Of a stretch of DNA of 5,070 bases, positions 1-5,070 are shown one piece after another (within the stretch, counting starts at the first letter, position 1; each line of letters opens with the position of its first letter). The notes below the pieces were generated by a model. It did not search any database. It worked only from the letters and a program-made list of their open reading frames with translations, and was not told where the DNA came from. Made by a program: the position numbers and the translations under genes. The stretch is from an uncultured Archangium sp. (GTDB lineage Bacteria; Myxococcota; Myxococcia; Myxococcales; Myxococcaceae), in the NCBI GenBank assembly GCA_937875615.1, contig CALNBU010000876.1:1-5070 (forward strand). The letters run 5' to 3'.

Positions 1-781
1 GGTAGCGGAAGAGCGCGCCGAGCAGCGGACGCGCCAGCACGTGCGGCACGCTGCGCGGGCGGCTGCCCAGCTCCTCGAACACGGTGGAGAGCGGCACCTG
101 CCCGGGCCCGGTGACGTTGTAGACGCCCTTGAGCTTCGGCTTGAGCGCCGCGACCATGGCCGAGGCCACGTCCTCGGTGTTGATGAGCTGCACCATGGGG
201 TCGAAGCCCGCCATGAGCCACGGCCGCTTCATGCGCAGGTAGTTCGACGGCGCGTTGCGGATGCTGGCGCCCACGATGTGCACCGGCCGCAGCACCACGG
301 TCTCGATCTCCGGGTGCTTCCAGAAGAAGCCGTGGGCCAGCATGTCGACCTCGATGAGGTCTCTCACCTGGGGGAAGCGCGAGGCCGCCAGCAGCGGCGA
401 CTCCTCGGTGAGGAAGTTGGAGTTCTCCGGCGACGGCCCGTACACGTTGGCCGAGGACAGCAGCACCACCTTCTTCACCCCGTAGCGCGCCGCGCACTCG
501 AGCACCTTCATGGTGCCCACCACGTTGAACGAGTGGTGCTCGGCCGCCGCCAGCCGGGGGTCGTGCATGATGCCCATGTGGATGACCGCGTCGGGGCGCG
601 TCTTGCGGAACAGCGCCTCGAGCTTGCGCTTGCGCACGTCGATCTCATGGTGCGCGATGTCCTTCGGGCGCCCGATGAAGGGCCGTCGGTCGACGCCGAT
701 GACCTCCGCCTCCCGGTGCAGCGCCTTGGCCACCGCGCGCCCCAGGTTCCCCGAGATTCCGGTCAACACCACCTTCTTCAA
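1..781 (-). CDS. Extended SDR / NAD-dependent epimerase-dehydratase-like protein, 3' end cut by window edge
   Basis: This frame is open from a TTG at 781-779 to the left edge, giving 260 residues read by translating the complement. Seen: a Rossmann nucleotide-binding motif TGISGNLG (residues 7-14), an acidic residue after strand beta-2 (GVDRR, D31), SSANVYGP (109-116), TEESPL (125-130), LRPVHIVGA (164-172) and a late NTEDVASAM segment (201-209). These follow the order of extended SDRs of the UDP-glucose 4-epimerase type. The expected YxxxK is replaced by QVRDL (138-142), so classical epimerase or dehydrogenase chemistry is doubtful. From family knowledge, one bacterial 'UDP-glucose 4-epimerase-like' subgroup keeps the NAD(P) motif but often lacks the full active-site tetrad. 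The TTG start is supported by the AAGGGGG seven bases upstream and by its overlap with the acyltransferase stop. It is probably cytosolic; no signal peptide is seen. The substrate is unknown, though the neighbour suggests lipid or glycolipid metabolism. Confidence 0.88.
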   Translation of the reverse strand, partial: MKKVVLTGISGNLGRAVAKALHREAEVIGVDRRPFIGRPKDIAHHEIDVRKRKLEALFRKTRPDAVIHMGIMHDPRLAAAEHHSFNVVGTMKVLECAARYGVKKVVLLSSANVYGPSPENSNFLTEESPLLAASRFPQVRDLIEVDMLAHGFFWKHPEIETVVLRPVHIVGASIRNAPSNYLRMKRPWLMAGFDPMVQLINTEDVASAMVAALKPKLKGVYNVTGPGQVPLSTVFEELGSRPRSVPHVLARPLLGALFRY

Positions 782-1629
782 AAGAAGACCCCCTTGCGCT
801 CCTCCAGCCCCTTCTCGAGCAGCTGGGAGACGGCGCTCTTCACCACGTTCACCTTCTTCTCGAGCTCCGCGTCGTCGTCGTCGGGGCGCCCGGTGAAGGT
901 GATGGGCTCACCGAAGTGCAGGTGGTACTGCGACGGCAGCGGCACCGGCAGCCCCCACGGCGTCACCGGGAAGGCCGGCATCGCCAACAGCTTCGCCAGC
1001 GGCTTCAGGTTGGCGATGGCCGGCGCCTGCTCTTCTCCTCCCACCACGCCGATGGGCACGATGGGGGTGCGCGTCTCCAACGCCAGGCGCATGAAGCCGA
1101 GGCCGAACTCCTGGAGCTGGTAGCGCTCCGAGTACAGCTTGCTGATGCCGCGGATGCCCTCGGGGAACACCAGGATCGCCTGGTCCTGCTCGAGCAGCCG
1201 CAAGCAGTTCTCGGGCGTGCCCACCACCTGCCCCACGCGCGCGAAGAAGGTGGAGACATAGGGCAGCGTGGGCGCCCACTTCTCGACCATGGAGCGGATG
1301 GCCCGCGGCGGGTTGGCCCTGGTCAGCATGGCCGCGCCGATCATCGCCCCGTCGACGGGCAGCTGCCCGGAGTGGTTGGCGATGAGCAGCACCCGGCCCG
1401 GCGGGACCTTCTCGATGCCGTACACCTGCGTGCGCCAGTAGTGCCGCGCGAGCCAGAGGATGGGCCCCACCGTCGACAGCGCGTAGTCGAGGTCGAAGCC
1501 GAACGCGTCGACGCCGTACTCGGCGGACGTGCGGGTGTCCTTGAGTCGCGCGACGTTCTCGTCGCCCACCAGTGATTCCGTCCACGACTTCATGCGCGCC
1601 TTGAGGCGCGAGGAGATGATTCCGCTCAC
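778..1629 (-). CDS. Lysophospholipid acyltransferase family protein (PlsC/LPLAT fold)
   Basis: Predicted to transfer an acyl group to a lysophospholipid, glycerolipid or similar acceptor at the inner membrane. Numbering is from GTG at 1629 (283 residues). Seen: NHSGQLPVD (85-93) as the catalytic His/Asp block, VFPEGIRG (154-161) as the acceptor-phosphate block and VPIGVVGGEE (191-200) as block IV. The His-Asp spacing is H-x6-D rather than the H-x4-D of classical PlsC, as in the MGAT-like branch of LPLATs with NHSGxLPxD. There is no convincing transmembrane helix, but residues about 212-232 are hydrophobic and proline-rich and could contact the membrane. The frame stays open to a TTG at 1710, but third-base GC falls sharply upstream of 1629, so that extension looks non-coding. 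An ATG at 1593 has a better AAGG site (5-base spacer) and is the main alternative, giving 271 residues. It is the first gene of an operon with the SDR gene. The precise acceptor is not identifiable. Confidence 0.88.
   Translation of the reverse strand: MSGIISSRLKARMKSWTESLVGDENVARLKDTRTSAEYGVDAFGFDLDYALSTVGPILWLARHYWRTQVYGIEKVPPGRVLLIANHSGQLPVDGAMIGAAMLTRANPPRAIRSMVEKWAPTLPYVSTFFARVGQVVGTPENCLRLLEQDQAILVFPEGIRGISKLYSERYQLQEFGLGFMRLALETRTPIVPIGVVGGEEQAPAIANLKPLAKLLAMPAFPVTPWGLPVPLPSQYHLHFGEPITFTGRPDDDDAELEKKVNVVKSAVSQLLEKGLEERKGVFF
789..795 (-). promoter_or_regulatory. Ribosome binding site that fixes the TTG start of the SDR gene
   Basis: On the minus strand AAGGGGG lies seven bases upstream of TTG (781-779), one mismatch from the ideal AAGGAGG. 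It sits inside the last codons of the acyltransferase gene. The TTG overlaps that gene's TGA (780-778) as TTGA, an arrangement typical of translational coupling. Later in-frame GTG codons (residues 4 and 5) are less likely because they would trim the first beta strand of the Rossmann fold. Confidence 0.65.
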
Positions 1630-1709
1630 GAGGGCCGGGAGCCTACACCGGGCCCCTGGACCACGACGCTTTTCCGCTCCGACGACACGAGTAGGATGAA
1701 GCGGCTCCA
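1630..1709. promoter_or_regulatory. Divergent intergenic region between acyltransferase and histidine kinase genes
   Basis: These 80 bases should contain the promoters of both divergent transcripts. Codon-position GC bias disappears here in the frame of the acyltransferase, which supports its being non-coding. On the plus strand TAGGAT (1692-1697) matches a sigma-70 -10 box at four of six positions, but no convincing -35 is placed 17 bases upstream. No sigma-54 type GG-N10-GC element was recognised. Short GC-rich inverted repeats (for example GGGCC at 1632-1636 with GGCCC at 1651-1655) are expected by chance at this composition. Confidence 0.5.
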
Positions 1710-3890
1710 ATGCGCGGGGGACTCCAGCAGCTCATCGAGGGCTTCGCCGAAGCGGTGGTGCTCTGCGACGCCGACCTGCGCGTGCTGGCCGCCAACGGAG
1801 AGGCGCGCGCGCTGCTCGGCCTGCAGCCGGGCGACCCCTTTCCTCCCGACGCGCTCCTGAGCGCAGACCTCGCACCACTGCCGCCGGACGCGCAGCCGGC
1901 CCGACGCGCCGTCAGCCGGCGCGCGCCCGTCTACCGCCAACACCTCGCGCTGCGCCGCGACGAGCGACACTACCGGGACCTGCTGGTGTCGGCGCTGCCC
2001 CGCCTGCGGCCCGACGGCGAGGTCGGGCTGCTGCTGGTGACGTTGCTCGACATCACCCGGGAGCTGACGGTGGTGAGCGAGCTGCGGGTGTTCGAGCGCT
2101 TCTTCGAGCTCTCCCGGGATCTCCTCATCGTCACCGACGCCGACCTCCAGGTCCTGCACGTCAACGACGCGGTGGTGACCGCGCTGGGCCGCGACCACGC
2201 CAGCTACCTGGGCGAAGGCCTCCGCTCCATGACCCACCCCGACGACGTCGCCCGCGCGGTGTTGATCCGCGAGGCCGGCGGCCGCTCCCGGGAGTTCACC
2301 TCACGGGTGCGCACCGAGCGCGGCGAGTGGCGGAGCATCACCTGGCAGATGGCCCGCGGGAACGCGCCCCAGGGCGGCGCCACCTACTTCGCGCGCGGCG
2401 TGGACATCACCGCGCGGCTGGCCGAGCAACGCGAGCTGGCGCGCGCCCGGGAGGTGGTGCACGACGCCTTCGAGCTCACCCGGCTCGCGGTGCTCGAGAA
2501 GAACCTGCGCGACGGCTCGGTCACCCTCACCTCGCAGCTCCGCGAGTTGCTGGAGCTGGGCCAGGCCCGCGTCACCTCGCTGGAGCCGTTCGTCGAGCCG
2601 CTCGACCTGGTGCGCCTGCGCACCTACGCCGCCGCGCCCGACCCGGCGCACCCCATCTTCGTGCGGCTGCGCACCGCGGCGGGCAACCTCCGCGCGGTCA
2701 ACCTCTGGCTGCGCGAGACCAGCGAGTACCAGCTCACGGTGGTGCAGGACGTCACCCAGCAGGCGCTGATGAGCGCCCAGCAGCGCCTCGACGAGCGCCT
2801 CAACAGCCTCTCCACCATGGCCGCCGGCGTCGCCCATGAGATCAACAACCCCCTGGCCTTCATCTCCGCCAACCTGAACTTCGTCTCCGAGGCGCTGGCC
2901 CAGCCCACGGCCCACCAACCCGGGGCGTCTACGGAGCTCATCGACGCGGTGCGGGAAGCGAAGGAGGGCGTGGAGCGCGTGCGAGACATCGTCGCGGCGC
3001 TGCGGCCCTTCTCCCGCATCTCCCCGGAGGCGCGGTCGGCGTGCAATGTCCCCAGGCTGGTGCGCGCCGCGCTCAACCTGACGCACCACGCGCTGCAGGA
3101 CCGCACCAGGGTGACCGTCGAGCTCCAGCCGGTCCCGCCGGTGTGGGCCAACGAGGCGCGCCTCAGCCAGGTGGTGCTGGAGTTGCTCACCAACGCCGCC
3201 CAGGCCATCCCTCCGGGGCAGGCCGAGGACAACGAGCTGCGCGTCAGCACCCGCGTCGACGGCGACTCCGCGCTCATCGAGGTCGAGGACACCGGCACCG
3301 GCATCGCGCCCGACGTGCTGCCCCGGGTGTTCGACCCCTTCTTCAGCACCCGCCACCGTGGCGAAGGCGCGGGCCTGGGGCTGTCGCTGACCCGCGGCGT
3401 GGTGAGGGAGTACGGAGGAGAGCTGACCGTCGAGAGCACCTTCGGACATGGCGCGCGCTTCACCGTGCGGCTCCCGCTGGCGGGCGCGGCGCCCACGTCC
3501 CCCGCGCCACCCCAGGGGCTGCGCGTGCTGGTGGTGGACGACGAGGCGGTGGTCGCGCGCGCCACCCAGCGGCTCCTGGCGCGCCGTCACCGCGTCAGCC
3601 TCGCCACCTCCGGAGCGGCGGCGCTGGAGCTGCTCCAACGGGAGCCCTTCGACGTGGTGCTGTGCGACCTGAACATGCCGGACCTCTCGGGCATGGCGCT
3701 GTGGGAGCGCCTGCCGGAGTCCACCCGGAAGACCTTCGTCTTCGTGACCGGCGGCGCGTACACAGAAGAGACCGAGACCTTCCTCGCCACACACACGCCG
3801 CGGGTGCTGCTCAAGCCCTTCGGCCCGCGGGAGCTCGACGCGCTCCTCGACGCCTTCACGCCAGGCGACGCCGCGCCGCGCCGCGGCTGA
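1710..3890 (+). CDS. Cytosolic PAS-containing hybrid sensor histidine kinase with C-terminal receiver domain
   Basis: A 726-residue hybrid kinase that autophosphorylates on histidine and passes phosphate to its own receiver. Order of domains seen: PAS 1 (about 5-118, ending LLDITREL), PAS 2 (about 127-240, ending GVDITARLAEQ), a diverged PAS-like segment (about 250-350, ending VQDVTQQ) and a coiled dimerisation region with H-box HEINNPL (phospho-His 376). The ATPase follows with N box (ELLTNAAQ, N495), G1 (EDTGTG, D527), F box (FDPFFSTR, from 541) and G2 (GEGAGLGLS, 551-559). After a Pro/Ala linker (591-602) comes a receiver with acid pair D610/D611, phospho-Asp D653 in CDLNMPDLSG, T680 and K702. 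All key residues are present, so it should be active. No transmembrane helix or signal peptide is seen, so the ligand is intracellular. The receiver ends the protein, with no HPt or DNA-binding output; partners must be encoded elsewhere. An in-frame TAG at 1692 makes ATG 1710 the only sensible start, although its Shine-Dalgarno is poor. Confidence 0.95.
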   Translation: MRGGLQQLIEGFAEAVVLCDADLRVLAANGEARALLGLQPGDPFPPDALLSADLAPLPPDAQPARRAVSRRAPVYRQHLALRRDERHYRDLLVSALPRLRPDGEVGLLLVTLLDITRELTVVSELRVFERFFELSRDLLIVTDADLQVLHVNDAVVTALGRDHASYLGEGLRSMTHPDDVARAVLIREAGGRSREFTSRVRTERGEWRSITWQMARGNAPQGGATYFARGVDITARLAEQRELARAREVVHDAFELTRLAVLEKNLRDGSVTLTSQLRELLELGQARVTSLEPFVEPLDLVRLRTYAAAPDPAHPIFVRLRTAAGNLRAVNLWLRETSEYQLTVVQDVTQQALMSAQQRLDERLNSLSTMAAGVAHEINNPLAFISANLNFVSEALAQPTAHQPGASTELIDAVREAKEGVERVRDIVAALRPFSRISPEARSACNVPRLVRAALNLTHHALQDRTRVTVELQPVPPVWANEARLSQVVLELLTNAAQAIPPGQAEDNELRVSTRVDGDSALIEVEDTGTGIAPDVLPRVFDPFFSTRHRGEGAGLGLSLTRGVVREYGGELTVESTFGHGARFTVRLPLAGAAPTSPAPPQGLRVLVVDDEAVVARATQRLLARRHRVSLATSGAAALELLQREPFDVVLCDLNMPDLSGMALWERLPESTRKTFVFVTGGAYTEETETFLATHTPRVLLKPFGPRELDALLDAFTPGDAAPRRG

Positions 3891-3902
3891 GCGCGCCGCT
3901 CA
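3888..3902. repeat. Perfect inverted repeat formed by two convergent stop codons
   Basis: TGAGCG-CGC-CGCTCA is a perfect 6-bp stem with a 3-base loop. It begins with the TGA of the kinase gene and ends with the TCA that is the TGA of the minus-strand gene, so the two stops pair with each other. An alternative stem, GCGGC (3883-3887) with GCCGC (3895-3899), overlaps it. There is no T-tract on either side, so intrinsic termination is possible but not shown. Confidence 0.45.
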
Positions 3903-5042
3903 CACCTCCGACTTCGGCGTCCGCCGGCTCCGGAGCGACGCGGTGGCGCCGTGCGCCTCGGTGTAGACGAGCTGCCCCGTGGCGTCCGCGTTCAGCTCCG
4001 CGGCGTTGCCCTCATCGGTGTCGAGGTGCATCTCCAACTTGAACTTCGGGCTCACGCGCACCAGCACGTCGCCGAAGGTGAGGTCTCTCGGCCCGCCGGT
4101 GACGGCCACCTCCACCTCATCGCCGTCCGACACGCCGTAGGCCTCGGCCTCCTCCGGCGGCATGTGGATGTGCCGCCGCGCGCAGATGAGCCCCTCTTTG
4201 AGGTGCACCACGCCAGCCGGCCCCTCCAGGGTGATGGGCGCGGAGCCCTGCGTGTTCCCGGAGTCGCGAATGGGCGCGTCGATGCCGAGCGTGAACTCGT
4301 CGGTGCGAGACACCTCCACCTGACAGCTCCTGCGCAGCGGCCCCAGCACCCGCACCCCGTTGATGCGATGGCGGGGCCCGATGAGGTTCACCTTCTGTTC
4401 GGCGGCGAACTGCCCGGGCTGGCTGATGTCCCGGAACCTGGTCAAGGTGGCGCCGGCGCCGAACAGCGCCTCCAGCGTCGCCTGGTCGAGGTGCACGTGC
4501 CGGGCGCTGACCGCGATGGGAATCGGCGAGGGGTTCTTCACCGCGCCCGCGGCGGCGTGGACGTGGAGGGTGCCGCCCACGCGCTCGCCGATGATGCGGC
4601 CCGCGCCCGTGCGCAGGGTCAGCTTGCCGTGCACGTCGCGCAGGCTCGCCGTGCCCGCGTCGGTGTTCAGCTCCAGCTCGCAGTCCTTCAGGCCGGAGAT
4701 GCGCACCGCGCCCGCGTCCAGCAGGAGCTTCGCGCGCACGTCCGGTGGAACGAACAGCTCCGCCTGTCCGCCGTGGCGCCAGAACAGGGACAGGAAGCCG
4801 GCCTCGCGCGGCATCAGCTCCACCTTCGTCACCCGGCCGTGCTCCTGGATGCGCGTCTCCACCCGGCCGTGCGTCACCAGGTAGGGCTTCTCTCCCTCCG
4901 GCAGCGGCGACACGACGAGCGTGGCGGCGGGCGCGTGCAGCACCAGCTCCGCGTGCTGTCCCCACGGAATCGCGTGGCGCTGGGTGCCGTCGCGCGAGGA
5001 AGACGAGGCGTCCGACGACGGCGTGGCTTCAGGGTCCATCAT
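3900..5042 (-). CDS. PduL-type phosphate acyltransferase with an N-terminal DUF4097-like beta-solenoid domain
   Basis: Predicted to interconvert acyl-CoA and acyl-phosphate (acetyl or propanoyl). The PduL-like region spans about 171-362. It shows AVSARHVHL (177-185; zinc ligands H182, H184), GPLRRSCQVEVSRTD (234-248; R237 and E243, with the spacing known for the active-site Arg and Glu of PduL), RHIHM (290-294; H291, H293) and EMHLDTDEGNAA (337-348; H339). The full metal-ligand set is therefore kept. PduL proteins are usually about 210 residues; this one has 380. Residues 1-24 are polar and Ser-rich. About 25-170 form short repeating beta-strand units with turns such as LLLDAGAVRISGL, LNTDAGTASLRDV and LRTGAGRIIG, resembling DUF4097 putative-adhesin solenoids. 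No signal peptide is seen, so a cytosolic location is likely. ATG 5042 has GGGAG seven bases upstream. It converges with the kinase gene, leaving a 9-base gap. The N-terminal domain assignment is by pattern only and its function is unknown. Confidence 0.88.
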   Translation of the reverse strand: MMDPEATPSSDASSSSRDGTQRHAIPWGQHAELVLHAPAATLVVSPLPEGEKPYLVTHGRVETRIQEHGRVTKVELMPREAGFLSLFWRHGGQAELFVPPDVRAKLLLDAGAVRISGLKDCELELNTDAGTASLRDVHGKLTLRTGAGRIIGERVGGTLHVHAAAGAVKNPSPIPIAVSARHVHLDQATLEALFGAGATLTRFRDISQPGQFAAEQKVNLIGPRHRINGVRVLGPLRRSCQVEVSRTDEFTLGIDAPIRDSGNTQGSAPITLEGPAGVVHLKEGLICARRHIHMPPEEAEAYGVSDGDEVEVAVTGGPRDLTFGDVLVRVSPKFKLEMHLDTDEGNAAELNADATGQLVYTEAHGATASLRSRRTPKSEV

Positions 5043-5046
5043 GGGG

Positions 5047-5070
5047 TTACTCCCGTGCCTTCTTGAGACG
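5047..5070 (-). CDS. Possible C-terminal tail of an upstream gene (partial)
   Basis: Reading leftward from the right edge in one frame gives seven codons (RLKKARE) and then TAA at 5049-5047, four bases before the ATG of the PduL-like gene. The charged C-terminal composition, the tight spacing and the absence of room for a promoter all fit an operon partner transcribed ahead of it. Seven codons are far too few to prove coding or identify a product; another frame or a non-coding leader is equally possible. Confidence 0.25.
   Translation of the reverse strand, partial: RLKKARE
5050..5054 (-). promoter_or_regulatory. Ribosome binding site for the PduL-like gene
   Basis: GGGAG on the minus strand lies seven bases before ATG 5042. 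A second ATG follows directly (5039), at a ten-base spacing, so initiation at the first is favoured. If an upstream gene ends at 5047, this site overlaps its last two sense codons. Confidence 0.6.

Noticed and set aside
871..882. (GTC)4 trinucleotide run as a possible phase-variable repeat
   Set aside because: It encodes four Asp residues in a loop of the acyltransferase. Changes in a triplet repeat keep frame, and four units is too short to suggest slippage control.
41..1123. Long plus-strand open frame of 360 codons
   Set aside because: It is antisense to the SDR and acyltransferase genes. Its translation is dominated by Arg, His, Gly and Val with no motif, as expected for the reverse of a GC-rich gene.
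1630..1710. N-terminal extension of the acyltransferase to a TTG at 1710
   Set aside because: Third-base GC in these 27 codons is close to random, unlike the rest of the gene. The segment shows no homology-like motif and would leave no intergenic space before the divergent kinase gene.
2301..3794. Minus-strand open frame of 497 codons opposite the kinase
   Set aside because: The kinase frame carries every expected domain motif. The antisense frame is Arg/Gly/His-rich low-complexity sequence, typical of a high-GC shadow.
3871..3886. CCGCG-rich inverted repeat at the end of the kinase gene as a terminator stem
   Set aside because: It lies within sense codons of a GC-rich C-terminus, has only five pairs and no T-tract; short stems of this kind are common by chance here.
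3041..4042. Plus-strand open frame running across the kinase end into the convergent gene
   Set aside because: It overlaps two well-supported genes and translates to Arg/Ala/Pro-rich sequence with no domain.
3951..5066. Plus-strand open frame of 371 codons opposite the PduL-like gene
   Set aside because: The minus frame contains the conserved PduL zinc-ligand motifs. The plus frame is an Arg/His/Val-rich shadow.

Overview
The window is very GC-rich, with G or C at nearly every third codon position inside genes. It encodes a cytosolic multi-PAS hybrid histidine kinase. This style of genome and signalling protein suggests a myxobacterium (Myxococcota, Myxococcus/Corallococcus/Archangium-like), but that is an inference from composition and domain style; no marker gene is present.

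Layout from left to right. Positions 1-781 (minus) hold the 5' 260 codons of an extended-SDR, sugar-epimerase-like protein whose 3' end lies beyond the left edge. Positions 778-1629 (minus) hold a PlsC-like (lysophospholipid) acyltransferase whose stop overlaps the TTG start of the SDR gene, so the two are translationally coupled in one operon. An 80-bp divergent spacer (1630-1709) separates this operon from 1710-3890 (plus), a 726-residue PAS-PAS-PAS-like-HisKA-HATPase-REC hybrid kinase. Nine bases after its stop, and convergent with it, 3900-5042 (minus) encodes a 380-residue protein. That protein joins a DUF4097-like beta-solenoid N-terminus to a complete PduL-type phosphate acyltransferase with all expected zinc ligands. 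The last 24 bases before it could be the tail of another minus-strand gene in the same operon.

Functionally there are three independent blocks. The first is a lipid-acyl/NAD-binding gene pair, probably for envelope lipid or glycolipid metabolism. The second is a soluble stress- or metabolite-sensing phosphorelay kinase with no output domain. The third is an acyl-CoA/acyl-phosphate interconverting enzyme with an unusual N-terminal extension. The sequence does not show that the kinase regulates either neighbour.

The most unusual items are the DUF4097-like/PduL fusion, the SDR lacking both the catalytic Tyr and Lys, and a small perfect hairpin built from the two convergent stop codons. No tRNA, rRNA, CRISPR array, insertion sequence or phage gene was seen. 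Nothing here clearly forms a wholly new multi-gene system.
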